A stretch of 64,000 nt of DNA from Streptomyces rimosus (GCF_008704655.1 NZ_CP023688.1:6950001-7014000), one strand, 5' to 3'. Shown: positions 19,319-29,109, counted from the first letter of the stretch. A program made the numbers and translations. The notes: generated by a model not told the origin, from the letters alone.

Positions 19319-19355
19319 TCGCGAGCATGATCACATACGTGAAGGGGTCGCGGCC

Positions 19356-20231
19356 ATGGTGGCGAAGAAGACCGCCGGGAAGAAGAGCACGGCGGCTGCC
19401 GGCAAGGCCGCGGCAGGCAAGCCGGGCCCGGCGGCGAAGAAGCGGGTGTCCGCCGCCGCGGCGATGAGCACGGAGGCCGAACCGGATGCGCCGGACGGGG
19501 CGCCGGAGCAGCCGGAGGCCCGGAAAGCGGCCAAGAAGACGGCCAAGAAGGCGGCCGGGAAGACGCCTGCGAAAAAGACGGCGGCCAGGAAGACGGCGGC
19601 CGCCAGGGCATTGGAGGAGGCCGGGGATCCCCTTCCGAACGGCAAGCCCCCGGCCGGGAAGGCCGCGCCGAGGAAGGCGGCCAAGAAGACCGCACCCGCC
19701 GGGAAGGCGGTGCCGGCGAAGAAGACGGGAGCCAAGACGGTGGTGGAGAAGCAGACTCCGGGCGGGGCACCGACCGCCGAGGCGGAGCAGGACGGGACGG
19801 CGGGCGCGGTGCCCAAGGCGCGCGCTGCGGCGGCCCCCGGCGAGCTGGCCGTACGGCCCGGTGAGGACCCCTGGACCCCGCCGGAGGTCGCCGAGGCGCG
19901 TACGGAACTGCACGCCGAGGTGTCACGGCTGCGTGCCGAGATCGAGGCGTCCGAGAACGCGCTCGCCGGGCTGATGCGGGACACCGGTGAAGGCACCGGC
20001 GACGAGGCCGACACCGGCAGCAAGAACATCACCCGCGAGCACGAGATGGCGCTGGCCTCCAACGCGCGCGAGATGCTGCTGCAGACCGAGCGCGCGCTGG
20101 AACGGCTGGACGCGGGCACGTACGGCCTGTGCGAGAACTGCGGCAAGCCGATCGGCAAGGCCCGTATGCAGGCGTTTCCCCGGGCCACGCTGTGTGTGGA
20201 GTGCAAGCAGAAGCAGGAACGGCGCCAGTGA
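19356..20231 (+). CDS. DksA/TraR-type C4 zinc-finger protein with lysine-rich N-terminal tail
   Basis: Probable RNA-polymerase-binding regulator of the DksA/TraR superfamily. 291 aa, about twice the usual size. Residues 1-150 are low-complexity, rich in Lys and Ala with repeated AKKT/GKxA units like histone H1 tails. The C-terminal 130 residues contain a coiled-coil region (ELHAEVSRLRAEIEASENALAGL) and the zinc finger C-x2-C-x17-C-x2-C (CENC...CVEC). ATG 19356 was chosen with GAAGGGG upstream. The tail may bind DNA or RNA non-specifically; this is inference. Confidence 0.85.
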   Translation: MVAKKTAGKKSTAAAGKAAAGKPGPAAKKRVSAAAAMSTEAEPDAPDGAPEQPEARKAAKKTAKKAAGKTPAKKTAARKTAAARALEEAGDPLPNGKPPAGKAAPRKAAKKTAPAGKAVPAKKTGAKTVVEKQTPGGAPTAEAEQDGTAGAVPKARAAAAPGELAVRPGEDPWTPPEVAEARTELHAEVSRLRAEIEASENALAGLMRDTGEGTGDEADTGSKNITREHEMALASNAREMLLQTERALERLDAGTYGLCENCGKPIGKARMQAFPRATLCVECKQKQERRQ

Positions 20232-20388
20232 CGGGCGGCCCGGTGGACGGGCCGTCCGGCCGGGCGCGGGGACATCACCCGAGGCCGATGGCCCCCGTAC
20301 CGGCGGTGTCCGCACGCCTGTGCCGTACTCTCGTCCTCAGCCGGGGGCGGCCTGGCGTGCGGACTCGACGGGCTGAGGGGCTCACAAC

Positions 20389-21033
20389 GTGGCAGAGGCG
20401 GAGCGCATCACCGGTACGCCGGAGACCGGTCCCGAATCCGGGCCGGAAGCGGCGGCGGTGCCGGGACCCGGGTGCGACGGCGACCGGGTGGCGCCGCGGG
20501 AACAGCGGCTGGAGCAGGAAGCGCAGGCGGGCGCCACCGCGCGCCGGGGCAAGCGGCGGATCGCCGCGCTGCTCCTGGTCGCGGCCGTCGTCTACCTCCT
20601 CGACCTGGGCAGCAAGGCGCTGGTGGTCGCGAAGCTGGAGCACCACGCCCCGATCGAGGTGATCGGCTCGCTGCTGCGCCTGGAGGTGATCCGCAACCGC
20701 GGTGCCGCCTTCGGGATCGGCGAGGCGCTGACGATCTTCCTCAGCCTGATCGCGGTGATCGTGATCGTGGTGATCGCGCGGCTGGCCCGCAAGCTCTACA
20801 GCCTGCCGTGGGCCATCGCGCTCGGCCTGCTGCTGGGCGGCGCCTTCGGCAACCTGACCGACCGGATCTTCCGTACGCCGGGCGTCTTCGAGGGCGCGGT
20901 GGTGGACTTCATCGCCCCGACCCACTTCGCGGTGTTCAACCTCGCGGACTCGGCGATCGTCTGCGGCGGCATCTTGATCGTGATCCTGTCCTTCCGCGGC
21001 CTGGACCCGGACGGCACGGTCCACAAGGACTGA
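20389..21033 (+). CDS. lspA: Lipoprotein signal peptidase LspA
   Basis: Membrane aspartic protease that cleaves the signal peptide of diacylglyceryl-prolipoproteins. 214 aa. A charged N-terminus of about 55 residues precedes four membrane segments. Catalytic-site motifs are visible: [17 protein letters not shown] (first Asp) and FNLADSAI (second Asp). GTG start with GAGGGG upstream. The N-terminal extension before the first membrane helix is longer than in E. coli, common in Streptomyces. Confidence 0.95.
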   Translation: MAEAERITGTPETGPESGPEAAAVPGPGCDGDRVAPREQRLEQEAQAGATARRGKRRIAALLLVAAVVYLLDLGSKALVVAKLEHHAPIEVIGSLLRLEVIRNRGAAFGIGEALTIFLSLIAVIVIVVIARLARKLYSLPWAIALGLLLGGAFGNLTDRIFRTPGVFEGAVVDFIAPTHFAVFNLADSAIVCGGILIVILSFRGLDPDGTVHKD

Positions 21034-21090
21034 CTGGCCCGAAGGTCCGCCGGGCGCACGGTCCCCGGCGGGAGTGTCATCGGGGACTGC

Positions 21091-21096
21091 CATACT
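21091..21096 (+). promoter_or_regulatory. -10 hexamer CATACT before the RluD-type gene
   Basis: CATACT ends 7 bases before GTG 21104 and no Shine-Dalgarno is present, so the transcript is predicted to start at or one base before the start codon. Confidence 0.5.
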
Positions 21097-21103
21097 CGGT
21101 GGG

Positions 21104-22045
21104 GTGAGCACGATTCCCGAGATCCGCACCCTGCCCGTACCGGACGGCCTGGAGGGCGAGCGCGTCGACGCCGCGCTGGCCCGGATGTTCGGCTTTTCCC
21201 GTACGAAGGCCGCCGAGCTGGCGGCCGGCGGGAAGGTCCGGGTGGACGGCGCCGAAGTCATGAAGTCCGAGCGGGTGCACGGCGGTGCCTGGCTGGAAGT
21301 GGAGATGCCGCAGGCCGCGCCACCGGTGGAGATCGTCGCGGAGCCCGTCGAGGGCATGGAGATCGTCCATGACGACGACGACATCGTGGTGATCGTCAAG
21401 CCGGTCGGCGTCGCGGCGCACCCCAGTCCCGGCTGGACGGGCACCACCGTCATCGGCGGGCTCGCCGCCGCGGGCTTCCGGATCTCGACCTCCGGCGCCG
21501 CCGAGCGCCAGGGCATCGTGCACCGCCTCGACGTCGGCACCTCGGGCCTGATGGTGGTGGCCAAGTCGGAGCGCGCGTACACCCTGCTCAAGCAGCAGTT
21601 CCGGGAGCGTACGGTCGACAAGCGCTACCACGCCCTGGTGCAGGGCCACCCGGACCCGCTCAGCGGCACGATCGACGCCCCCATCGGGCGCCACCCGCAG
21701 CACGACTACAAGTGGGCGGTGACGGCCGAAGGCAAGCCGTCGGTGACGCACTACGACCTCATCGAGGCGTTCCGCGCCGCCAGCCTGCTGGACATCAAGC
21801 TGGAAACGGGGCGTACGCACCAGATCCGCGTGCACATGTCCGCCCACCGCCACCCGTGCGTCGGCGACCTGACCTACGGCGCGGACCCGACGCTCGCCAA
21901 GCGCCTCGGCGTCACCCGCCAGTGGCTGCACGCCGTGCAGCTCGGTTTCGAGCACCCGGCCGACGGCCGCTGGGTGGAGTTCGAGAGCGCCTATCCGGAC
22001 GATCTCCAGCGCGCCCTGGACCGGGTGCGGGCGGAGAGCGCCTGA
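21104..22045 (+). CDS. RluA/RluD-family pseudouridine synthase
   Basis: Modifies uridines in RNA, most likely 23S rRNA. 313 aa. N-terminal S4 domain ([20 protein letters not shown], about 15-60), then the catalytic domain with [15 protein letters not shown], where the Asp is the nucleophile, and the GRTHQIRVH motif. GTG 21104 was chosen over an upstream GTG at 21074 because the family N-terminus and the -10 hexamer fit. Follows lspA, an order conserved in many Gram-positives. Confidence 0.92.
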   Translation: MSTIPEIRTLPVPDGLEGERVDAALARMFGFSRTKAAELAAGGKVRVDGAEVMKSERVHGGAWLEVEMPQAAPPVEIVAEPVEGMEIVHDDDDIVVIVKPVGVAAHPSPGWTGTTVIGGLAAAGFRISTSGAAERQGIVHRLDVGTSGLMVVAKSERAYTLLKQQFRERTVDKRYHALVQGHPDPLSGTIDAPIGRHPQHDYKWAVTAEGKPSVTHYDLIEAFRAASLLDIKLETGRTHQIRVHMSAHRHPCVGDLTYGADPTLAKRLGVTRQWLHAVQLGFEHPADGRWVEFESAYPDDLQRALDRVRAESA

Positions 22046-22085
22046 TCCGCGCGGCCTGAGGCACGGGCGCGGGGGTAGGCCGGAC

Positions 22086-22121
22086 GGACGAGCGGCCGGA
22101 ACGCTCGTCCGAGCGGTTTTT
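22086..22121 (+). terminator. Rho-independent terminator after the RluD-type gene
   Basis: Perfect 9-bp stem GGACGAGCG/CGCTCGTCC (22086-22094, 22102-22110), 7-base loop, then GAGCGGTTTTT. Confidence 0.85.
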
Positions 22122-22182
22122 GCGCGTTCCATGGCAGGCTTGGGGCGGAACGTGATCGATTTCGACCCCGGAGCGCGCCACC

Positions 22183-23784
22183 GTGGACCAGCTGGCCCTG
22201 ATGTTCGTCCTACTGCTCGGGGCCGTGGTCATGGTCCCGGTCGGCGACCGGCTGGGCCTGCCGTCGCCGGTCCTGATGACGCTCGCGGGCGCGGTGCTGG
22301 CGCTGCTGCCGTTCGTACCGAACGTCGAGGTGCCGCCGGAGTACATCCTGCCGCTGGTGCTGCCGCCCCTGCTGTACGCGGCCGTGCAGCGCACCTCCTG
22401 GCGGCAGTTCACGGCCAACATCCGGCCCATCTTCCTGCTGGCGGTGGCCCTGGTCTTCGCGACCACGGCCGCCGTCGCCGCCGTCGCGCACGCCGTCGTC
22501 CCCGGTATGCCGATCGCCGCGGCGGTGGTGCTCGGCGCCCTGGTCGCGCCGCCGGACCCGGTCGCCGCGACCGCCGTCGCGGGCAAACTGGGGCTGCCCC
22601 GCCGCATGGTCTCCATCCTGGAGGGCGAGGGACTGTTCAACGACGTCACCGCGATCGTGCTCTACCACGTCGCGCTCGCCGCGGCCGTCAGCGGCTCCTT
22701 CTCGGTGCCCGGCGCGGTCGGCTCGCTGGTGCTGTCCGCGGTGGTCGCCATAGCGGTCGGCCTGGTGCTGGGCTGGGCCGCCAACAAGCTGATGGGCCTG
22801 CTGGGCGACCCGACGCTGCAGATCGGCCTGACGCTGCTGGTGCCGTTCGTCGCCTACGTCCTGGCCGAGGAGTTCAAGGGCTCCGGCGTGCTGGCGGTGC
22901 TGACCACCGCGCTGTTCCTGGCCGAGTACGCGGTGGACGCCGACGACGTGATGGGCCGGCTGGCCGGCTACACCTTCTGGGAGATCGTCGACACCCTGGT
23001 CACCGGCGTCGCCTTCGGCCTGATCGGCCTGGAGCTGCACAACGTCATCAAGGCCGCGTCCGGCCGCTGGGGCGAGATGCTCGGCATCGGCGCCGCCATC
23101 GTGGTGGTCGTGGTGGGCGTCCGGCTGCTGTGGCTGCTGCCCGCCGCCTGGCTGGCCAAGCGCATGCACAAGCGCCGGGACTTCGACGAGGACATCCCGC
23201 TGAGCTGGCGGGAGACCGTGATCATGTGGTGGTCCGGGATGCGCGGCGTGGCGTCCGTGGCGCTGGCGCTGGCCATCCCGTACCAGATCGACGGCGGCGC
23301 GGACTTCCCGGCCCGCGACGAGATCCTCTTCATCGCCTTCGCGGTGGTGCTCTCCGGCCTCGTCGTCCAGGGCCTGTCGCTGCCCACGCTGGTCAAGAAG
23401 CTGCGCGTACGGGCCGACACGGAGGCCGAGGAGAAGCTGGAACACGAGCTGGCGCTGCGGGTGATCAAGGCGTCCAAGCGGCGCCTGAAGGAAATCCTCG
23501 AGGTCGAGGAGATGCCGGAGGAGATCAGCGAGCAGCTCGCCCGGCGCGCGTACGACATGGGCGCCCGCATCGCGCCGGACATCGTGGACGACGACCGGCG
23601 CGAGCACTTCGAGAAGCGCATCACCCGGATGAAGAAGGTGCAGCGCATCCAGAGCGAGATGCTCTCCGCCGCCCGCCACGAGGTGCTGTCGGCGCGCAGC
23701 GAGCCGGGTGCCGACCCGGAGATCGTGGACCGGGTGCTGCGCCAGCTCGACATGCGCAGCCTGCGGGGGGCGCCGCTGCCGTAA
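22183..23784 (+). CDS. CPA1-family Na+(K+)/H+ antiporter
   Basis: Cation/proton antiporter of the cytoplasmic membrane. 533 aa with about 12 hydrophobic segments in the first 410 residues. The conserved transport region ALVAPPDPVAATAV followed by LEGEGLFNDVTAIVLY fits NhaP/NhaG-like proteins. A hydrophilic, charged C-terminal domain of about 120 residues (RADTEAEEKLEHELAL onward) is probably cytoplasmic and regulatory. GTG start with CCGGAG upstream. Ion specificity cannot be read from the sequence. Confidence 0.9.
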   Translation: MDQLALMFVLLLGAVVMVPVGDRLGLPSPVLMTLAGAVLALLPFVPNVEVPPEYILPLVLPPLLYAAVQRTSWRQFTANIRPIFLLAVALVFATTAAVAAVAHAVVPGMPIAAAVVLGALVAPPDPVAATAVAGKLGLPRRMVSILEGEGLFNDVTAIVLYHVALAAAVSGSFSVPGAVGSLVLSAVVAIAVGLVLGWAANKLMGLLGDPTLQIGLTLLVPFVAYVLAEEFKGSGVLAVLTTALFLAEYAVDADDVMGRLAGYTFWEIVDTLVTGVAFGLIGLELHNVIKAASGRWGEMLGIGAAIVVVVVGVRLLWLLPAAWLAKRMHKRRDFDEDIPLSWRETVIMWWSGMRGVASVALALAIPYQIDGGADFPARDEILFIAFAVVLSGLVVQGLSLPTLVKKLRVRADTEAEEKLEHELALRVIKASKRRLKEILEVEEMPEEISEQLARRAYDMGARIAPDIVDDDRREHFEKRITRMKKVQRIQSEMLSAARHEVLSARSEPGADPEIVDRVLRQLDMRSLRGAPLP

Positions 23785-23806
23785 GGGCGACGTCGCCCCC
23801 GGCCCG

Positions 23807-24928
23807 TCAGCCGTCCAGCCCCGGCCCCTTGTCCAGGGTGCCCGGGGTCCGCTGCCCGTCGGCCAGCCGGGCGGCGTTCTCCCCGCCGTCCGGAGCGGCG
23901 GCGGTGACGACCCGCGGCAGCGCGTACGGGTGCTCGGCGCGCAGCCAGTCGATCATCCGCTCGCGGACCTCGCAGCGCACCGACCAGATGGCGTCCGAGT
24001 CCCGGGCGGTGACCAGGGCGCGTACCTGGATCGTGGTCGGGGTGGTGTCGGTGACCACCAGGCTCCAGCCGCGGCCGTCCCAGTCGGCGCTGTTCTGCAG
24101 GATCTCGTGCAGCCGGTGCCGCATCTTCTCCACCGGCGCCGCGTGGTCGAGGTGGAAGAAGACGGTGCCGGTCATCTGCGCGCCGCCGCGCGACCAGTTC
24201 TCGAACGGCTTGCTGGTGAAGTACGACACCGGCATGGTGATCCGGCGCTCGTCCCAGGTCCGTACGGTCAGGAAGGTCAGGGTTATCTCCTCGACCGTGC
24301 CCCACTCCTTGTCCACGACCACGGTGTCACCGATGCGGACCATGTCGCCGAAGGCGATCTGCAGGCCGGCGAAGAGGTTGCCGAGCGTGGACTGCGCCGC
24401 CACACCGGCGACGATGCCGACCAGACCGGCCGAGGCCAGCATGGACTGGCCGACGGTCTGCATCCTGGGGAAGGTCAGCAGCATCGAGGCGGCCGCGACG
24501 ACGATGACGATCGCCGTGACCACCCGCTGGATCAGGGTGACCTGGGTACGGACCCGGCGCACCCGGGCGGCGTCGCGCGCGCCCGCCGCGTAGCGGGAGT
24601 ACGAGGACTCCACGATGGCCGCGGCGGCGCGGATGGCGAGCCAGGCGGTGGCCGCGATCAGTATGAGGGAGAGGACCTGGCCGAGACCGGCTTCGTGGTC
24701 CTCGATGAACGCCACGCCGGTTCTGTCGTAGAACCCGCGCAGCAGCGCGGTGACCAGCACGACTTGCAGGGGGACCCGGCAGCGCCGCAGCAGGCCCCAC
24801 AGTGGCGTGTCGGGGCGGGCGGTGTCGGCCCGGCGCAGTGCCAGATCGACCAGCCAGCCCAGAATGAGCGTCACGACTATGGAGCCGCCGACGACGATGA
24901 GCGGACGAAGCACGTCCTCCATGGACAC
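23807..24928 (-). CDS. MscS-family mechanosensitive channel
   Basis: Small-conductance mechanosensitive channel. 373 aa. Two or three membrane helices lie in the first 110 residues, then the pore helix region (QSMLASAGLVGIVAGVAAQSTLGNLFAGLQIA, residues about 170-200; Gly/Ala-rich as in MscS TM3) and the MscS beta domain (FGDMVRIGDTVVVDKEWGTVEEI). A GTG start at 24928 follows AGGAGG by 6 bases. Convergent with the antiporter, ending 22 bases from it. Confidence 0.9.
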   Translation of the reverse strand: MSMEDVLRPLIVVGGSIVVTLILGWLVDLALRRADTARPDTPLWGLLRRCRVPLQVVLVTALLRGFYDRTGVAFIEDHEAGLGQVLSLILIAATAWLAIRAAAAIVESSYSRYAAGARDAARVRRVRTQVTLIQRVVTAIVIVVAAASMLLTFPRMQTVGQSMLASAGLVGIVAGVAAQSTLGNLFAGLQIAFGDMVRIGDTVVVDKEWGTVEEITLTFLTVRTWDERRITMPVSYFTSKPFENWSRGGAQMTGTVFFHLDHAAPVEKMRHRLHEILQNSADWDGRGWSLVVTDTTPTTIQVRALVTARDSDAIWSVRCEVRERMIDWLRAEHPYALPRVVTAAAPDGGENAARLADGQRTPGTLDKGPGLDG

Positions 24929-25026
24929 TTCGGTCCTCCTAGTTGTGGTCAGCTTCGTGCCGGTTCCTCCCGACCGTAACTGGCACGATGGTGAAAGTGC
25001 GATTCAATGACAGGGAAGTGAACTCA

Positions 25027-25641
25027 GTGGCCTCTTCGCCCGCCTCGCCGTCCGCGCCGTCCGCGAAACCCTCGACGGTTGTTCTGTTCCACTCGGTGTG
25101 CGGTCTGCGACCCGCTGTGCACGCCGCCGCCGACCGGCTGCGCGAGGCCGGGCACGAGGTCGTCGTGCCGGACCTCTTCGGCGGGCGGACCGCCGAGACC
25201 GTCGAGGACGGCGTGGTGATCAAGGACGAGATCGGCAAGGACGAGCTGCTGCGCCGCGCGGTGGTGGCCGTGGCCCCGTACTCCGACCGGGGCGTGGTCT
25301 ACGCGGGCTTCTCCTTCGGCGGCGCGGTCGCCCAGAACCTGGCCCTGGCGGACGACAAGGCGCGCGGGCTGCTGCTGATGCACGGCACCTCGGACATCGC
25401 CGACGACGCGGCGGTCGACGAGCTGCCCGTACAACTGCACGTCGCGGACCCGGACCCGTTCGAGCCGCACGACTGGCTGAACGCCTGGTACCTGCGCATG
25501 GGGCGGGCCGGCGCGGACGTGGAGGTCTACCGCTACCAGGGCGCCGGGCACCTGTTCACCGACCCCGACCTGCCGGACTACGACGCGGAGGCCGCCGAGA
25601 GCGCCTGGAAGGTCGCCCTCGGCTTCCTCGACTCGCTGTAA
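25027..25641 (+). CDS. Dienelactone-hydrolase-like alpha/beta hydrolase
   Basis: Small alpha/beta hydrolase of the dienelactone hydrolase family. 204 aa from GTG 25027. The nucleophile elbow is GFSFGG, with Ser where classical dienelactone hydrolases have Cys; Asp in VADPDPFE and His in GAGHLFTDPD complete a triad. Start uncertain: AGGG at 25012 supports GTG 25027, while a CACGAT hexamer at 24984 lies 7 bases before an in-frame GTG 24997. Substrate unknown. Divergent from the MscS gene. Confidence 0.85.
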   Translation: MASSPASPSAPSAKPSTVVLFHSVCGLRPAVHAAADRLREAGHEVVVPDLFGGRTAETVEDGVVIKDEIGKDELLRRAVVAVAPYSDRGVVYAGFSFGGAVAQNLALADDKARGLLLMHGTSDIADDAAVDELPVQLHVADPDPFEPHDWLNAWYLRMGRAGADVEVYRYQGAGHLFTDPDLPDYDAEAAESAWKVALGFLDSL

Positions 25642-25666
25642 CGGTGGTGCCGGGCCCGGCGGCGGG

Positions 25667-27331
25667 TCAGCGCACCGGCTGCCGGACCCGCTCCACCTGC
25701 TGGGTGCCCGAGAGGGTCCGGTAGGAGCGCGCCGGCGCGGTGGTGGCGTGCGGGTCGGTGCGGTCGGAGATGGTGAAGTAGTCCATCTGGGTGCGCTCCG
25801 CCGTCACGTCCAGGACCCCGTAGCCGTGCGAGTCCATGTCCACCCACTTCACGTGGCGGTTGGCGGCCCGGACGGCGGCGACACCGGCCAGCGAGACGGT
25901 GTGCGGGGCGACGTGCAGGAAGTCGTCCACGTTGTCGGAGGTCACCGAGGTGACCACGAACTCGGTGGCGACCGGCGGCGCTGCCGGGTAGGTCGCGGCC
26001 TTGACCGGCACCTCGTTCGCCCAGGCCATGTGGATGTCGCCGGTCAGGAAGACGGTGTTGCCGATGCCCCGGTCGCGCAGGTGGGTCAGCAGCTCGCGCC
26101 GGTCGTCGGTGTAGCCGTCCCACTGGTCGGTGTTGACCGCCAGGCCCTCCTTGGGCAGGCCCAGCAGCTCGGCGAGCGGCGCCAGCAGATGGGCCGGTAC
26201 GGACCCGAAGGCGACCTGGGAGATCATCACGGACGTGCCGACCAGCCGCCAGGCGGTGTCCGAGCGCTCCAGCCCGGCCTTGAGCCAGTCCAGCTGGGCC
26301 CGCCCGGTGATCGTACGGTCCGGGTCGTCCACCTTCCCGCTGCCCACCCCGGCCTGCTGGTCGCGGAACGAGCGCAGGTCGAGCAGGTGCAGATCGGCCA
26401 GCTTGCCGAAGCGCAGCCGGCGGTAGGTGGTGCCCGCGACGGAGGTCCGTACCGGCATCCACTCGAAGTAGGCGCGCTTGCCGGCGGCCATCCGGTCCGC
26501 CCAGTCGCCCTCGGTGCCCGGGGTGTGGTTCACCGCCCCGCCCGACCAGGCGTTGTCCGCGAACTCGTGGTCGTCCCAGATCGCGATCATCGGGTGCGCG
26601 GCGTGCAGGGCCTGGAGATCGGGGTCGGTCTTGTGGACGCCGTGCCGGGTGCGGTAGTCGGCGAGCGTGATGATCTCGTGCTTCGGGGAGTGCTGCCGTA
26701 CGACCTTGCCCGGGGAGGGGAAGCCGCCGGTCGCGTACTCGTAGATGTAGTCGCCGAGGTGCAGCACCGCGTCCAGGTCGCGGCGGGCCGCGAGGTGCCG
26801 GTAAGCGGAGAAGTAGCCCGCCTCCCAGTTGGCGCAGGAGACCACGCCGAAGCGGACGTTGGGGGCCTTGGCGTCGTGCGCGGGGGCGGTACGGGTGCGG
26901 CCGACGGGCGAGCGGGTGCCCTCGACGGTGAAGCGGTAGTAGTAGGTGGTGGCGGGCGCCAGACCGCGTACATCGGCCTTGACGGTGTGGTCGGCCGCGG
27001 CCGTGGTGGTCGCGGTTCCCCGCGCGACCACCGAGCCGAAGTCCTGGTCCGCCGCCACTTCCCAGCCCACCGTGGTGTCCCGGCCGAGGCCCGAGCCGGG
27101 CACCGCGCCGGGCTCGGGGGTGACGCGGGTCCACAGCAGGACGCCGTCCGGGAGCGGGTCGCCGGAGGCCACGCCGTGCTGGAAGACCTGCGGCGTGCCC
27201 GCGCGGGTCCGGCCGGTGGCACGCGTCCCGGCGGCGTGGGCGGGGCCCGCGGTGGCGAAGGGCAGCAGGGCGGCGGAGGCGGCTGCGGCCGTGACGGCGG
27301 TACGGCGGGATATCTGGTCATGGTCGGTCAC
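25667..27331 (-). CDS. Tat-exported PhoD-family alkaline phosphatase
   Basis: Secreted phosphodiesterase/phosphatase of the PhoD family, normally using Fe and Ca. 554 aa from GTG 27331. A twin-arginine signal ([17 protein letters not shown], then AHA cleavage site) is followed by a PhoD N-terminal domain ([20 protein letters not shown]) and the metallophosphoesterase core with [28 protein letters not shown] and LTGDIHMAW. The start lacks a clear ribosome binding site; an upstream in-frame start at 27382 would bury the Tat motif. Phosphate control is likely by family, but no PHO box was recognised. Confidence 0.92.
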   Translation of the reverse strand: MTDHDQISRRTAVTAAAASAALLPFATAGPAHAAGTRATGRTRAGTPQVFQHGVASGDPLPDGVLLWTRVTPEPGAVPGSGLGRDTTVGWEVAADQDFGSVVARGTATTTAAADHTVKADVRGLAPATTYYYRFTVEGTRSPVGRTRTAPAHDAKAPNVRFGVVSCANWEAGYFSAYRHLAARRDLDAVLHLGDYIYEYATGGFPSPGKVVRQHSPKHEIITLADYRTRHGVHKTDPDLQALHAAHPMIAIWDDHEFADNAWSGGAVNHTPGTEGDWADRMAAGKRAYFEWMPVRTSVAGTTYRRLRFGKLADLHLLDLRSFRDQQAGVGSGKVDDPDRTITGRAQLDWLKAGLERSDTAWRLVGTSVMISQVAFGSVPAHLLAPLAELLGLPKEGLAVNTDQWDGYTDDRRELLTHLRDRGIGNTVFLTGDIHMAWANEVPVKAATYPAAPPVATEFVVTSVTSDNVDDFLHVAPHTVSLAGVAAVRAANRHVKWVDMDSHGYGVLDVTAERTQMDYFTISDRTDPHATTAPARSYRTLSGTQQVERVRQPVR

Positions 27332-27425
27332 GGCCGATGACCATACTGTCGCGTAGGGCAGGAGGGGAGGCCCGCGGCACAAAGTTCGCCGAGCCGTAAA
27401 CCGCCGTCCGCCGAACCGGCCGCGG

Positions 27426-28304
27426 CTACCGCGCCGCGTCCTTCTTCTGCTCGCCCCCCTCCTTCTTCGCCGGACCGAACTCGTCGTCGATCATCTTGTT
27501 GAAGTTGGCGGTGGCCAGCTCGTAGTACTGCTGCTTGGTCATCTGCTGCTGCGGGACCGGCGGCAGCTTGAGCTTCTTGTCGCCGTGCAGGAACGCCGGC
27601 GTGCCGGTCACGCCCTTGCGGCCGAAGAGCGCGGTCATCTCCATCGTCCAGCGGTCGTACGTACCGTTCTTGACCGCCGTCCGGAACTTCTCGTTGCCCT
27701 TCAGCTCCGGCACCTGGTCGGCCACCGCGAGCAGCTTCGCGTCCTTGGCGTACGCGTCGTCGGCCTCCTCCGGGTGGTTCTTCTCGGAGTACAGCGCGGT
27801 CTTGTACTTGAGGAACGCCTCAGGGCTCACGTTCAGGGCCGCGCCGAGCGCGCTGAGCGCGTTCTTGGAGCCCTCGCCGCCCTGCCCGCCGTCGATGAAC
27901 GTGTACATGGTGAAGCGGATCTTGTAGCGGCCGTCCTCCATGCCCTTCAGGAGGGCCGGGCCCGCGCTCTGCTCGAAGCTCGCACAGGCCGGGCAGCGGA
28001 CGTCCTCGAAGACCTCCAGGGTCTCCTTCGCCGCCGGCTTCCCGATGACGATCTCGGTGCCGTTCTTGCCGCCGGTGTTGGCGGGCTTGACCAGGTCGGC
28101 CTCCTTGGCCGCCTCCCACCCGGTGGGCTCGTTCGCCTTCATGATGCCGAAGGCGATCCCGCCGGCGACGACGAGGACGCCCACCACCGTGCCCGCCACG
28201 ATGAGCTGCCGGCGGACCTTCTCCTTCTTCTTCTGCCGCTCACGCTCGGCGCGTATCCGCTCGCGGGCCGCCTGCTTGCCCGCCTGGCTGTTGCGGTCGC
28301 TCAT
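27426..28304 (-). CDS. Membrane-anchored DsbA-like thioredoxin-fold protein, module A
   Basis: Extracytoplasmic disulfide oxidoreductase-like protein. 292 aa. A basic cytoplasmic N-terminus of about 32 residues (with QKKKEKVRR) precedes one membrane anchor (about 33-55) and a DsbA-type domain with the active site C104-P-A-C107 and cis-Pro loop VTGTPAF. The last 20 residues are Lys/Glu-rich. Upstream on the same strand, 44 bases away, is membrane protein A, and both genes have paralogues next door (29177-30019, 30082-30741). A role in disulfide formation outside the cell is inferred from the family. Confidence 0.9.
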   Translation of the reverse strand: MSDRNSQAGKQAARERIRAERERQKKKEKVRRQLIVAGTVVGVLVVAGGIAFGIMKANEPTGWEAAKEADLVKPANTGGKNGTEIVIGKPAAKETLEVFEDVRCPACASFEQSAGPALLKGMEDGRYKIRFTMYTFIDGGQGGEGSKNALSALGAALNVSPEAFLKYKTALYSEKNHPEEADDAYAKDAKLLAVADQVPELKGNEKFRTAVKNGTYDRWTMEMTALFGRKGVTGTPAFLHGDKKLKLPPVPQQQMTKQQYYELATANFNKMIDDEFGPAKKEGGEQKKDAAR

Positions 28305-28348
28305 GGTGCTTCCCGACTCCCTGTCCCGGTTCTTTTGGTACGTGCATG

Positions 28349-29050
28349 TCAGTACGCGGCGGTCCGGGGCCGGGGCGGGCCGCGCCGTACGACGCAGTGG
28401 CCGAGCCGGGGGAGCGGCCGGGGCCGGGGGAGCGGACGCAGGGGGCGAACCCGGCGGCGTACCGCGCACGGACCGGCGGCGGACGCGGCGGCCACGAGCC
28501 GCAGCGGCCGGAACGCGCAGGCCCGTACGGCGTACAGCAGCCGGTCCAGCGCGGCGTCACCCCGCCACAGCCAGGCCGCGGCCAGCAGCCCGACGGCGAT
28601 GTGCGCGGCGAGCAGCAGCCAGGGGAGCACCGCCGCACCTTCCGGGGCGTCTTCCATGGCCCGAAGGGGAGGGGAGCTGCCCGCGCCCAGATCGCCGCCG
28701 CCGCACAGCAGGTCCACGCCGACCGAGCGCAGCGGCCCGGTGACCGGGCCGCCGCCCTGCCCGTAACAGGTGTGCTGGCCGGAGGTGAAGACGGTGTCGG
28801 CGGCCAGTTCCACCGGCACGAGGAGCCCGGCGATGTGCCGGAAGCCGCGCTCGCGGTCCGCCAGGGCGTACGCGAGGGCGAACACCGCGACGCCGACCGG
28901 GACGAGCGTGGTCAGCGCCACCGGGGTGCGGGTGAGCAGGACGTGCGAGGCGGCGGACAGCGTCAGGCACAGCGCGGCGAACACCGCGGCGCGTACCGCG
29001 CGCAGTGGGACACCCGAGGGCGCCCCCGGCCGTGCCCCGGTCCGCTCCAT
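28349..29050 (-). CDS. Membrane protein with conserved cysteine loop, module A
   Basis: Unrecognised integral membrane protein, 233 aa, paralogous to 30082-30741. Four clear hydrophobic segments (about 20-40, 47-64, 71-89, 141-162), perhaps a fifth. The loop between segments 3 and 4, predicted outside, carries C95 (GQHTCYG) and C116 (DLLCGGG), both conserved in the paralogue, as are C28 in segment 1 and C219 in a basic C-terminus (HCVVRRGPP). No CxxC of DsbB or VKOR is seen. Cotranscription with a DsbA-like gene suggests a redox partner; this is inference. Confidence 0.75.
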   Translation of the reverse strand: MERTGARPGAPSGVPLRAVRAAVFAALCLTLSAASHVLLTRTPVALTTLVPVGVAVFALAYALADRERGFRHIAGLLVPVELAADTVFTSGQHTCYGQGGGPVTGPLRSVGVDLLCGGGDLGAGSSPPLRAMEDAPEGAAVLPWLLLAAHIAVGLLAAAWLWRGDAALDRLLYAVRACAFRPLRLVAAASAAGPCAVRRRVRPLRPLPRPRPLPRLGHCVVRRGPPRPRTAAY

Positions 29051-29056
29051 GCCCGG

Positions 29057-29062
29057 AGTCTG
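29057..29062 (-). promoter_or_regulatory. -10 hexamer CAGACT of module A
   Basis: CAGACT on the - strand ends 6 bases before ATG 29050, inside the sequence CCATGGCAGACTC, which is repeated before the paralogous gene at 30741. Predicts a leaderless transcript. Confidence 0.5.
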
Positions 29063-29109
29063 CCATGGGCACGGCGAGTCGCCGGGTCAAGATTTGGCAT
29101 CGGCGAACG

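Larger units (their letters stand above)
18752..19355. other. Divergent intergenic region ileS / dksA-like
   Basis: About 600 bases. The left 250 are the T-box leader. A -10-like TACACT for ileS lies on the - strand at 19028-19033 and a promoter for the zinc-finger gene at 19290-19318. Between them (about 19040-19290) I see only GC-rich sequence; the open frames there lack convincing starts. Confidence 0.6.

Noticed and set aside
19103..19330. 75-codon frame in the ileS/dksA gap
   Set aside because: No ribosome binding site; Arg-rich composition expected from non-coding GC-rich DNA.
20232..20290. Imperfect GC-rich inverted repeat after the DksA-type gene
   Set aside because: Arms pair poorly and no tail follows; not strong enough to list as a terminator.
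22131..24593. An 820-codon open frame on the + strand across the antiporter and MscS genes
   Set aside because: Arg/Gly/Ala-rich shadow of the antiporter in another frame; the real genes have clear family motifs and ribosome binding sites.
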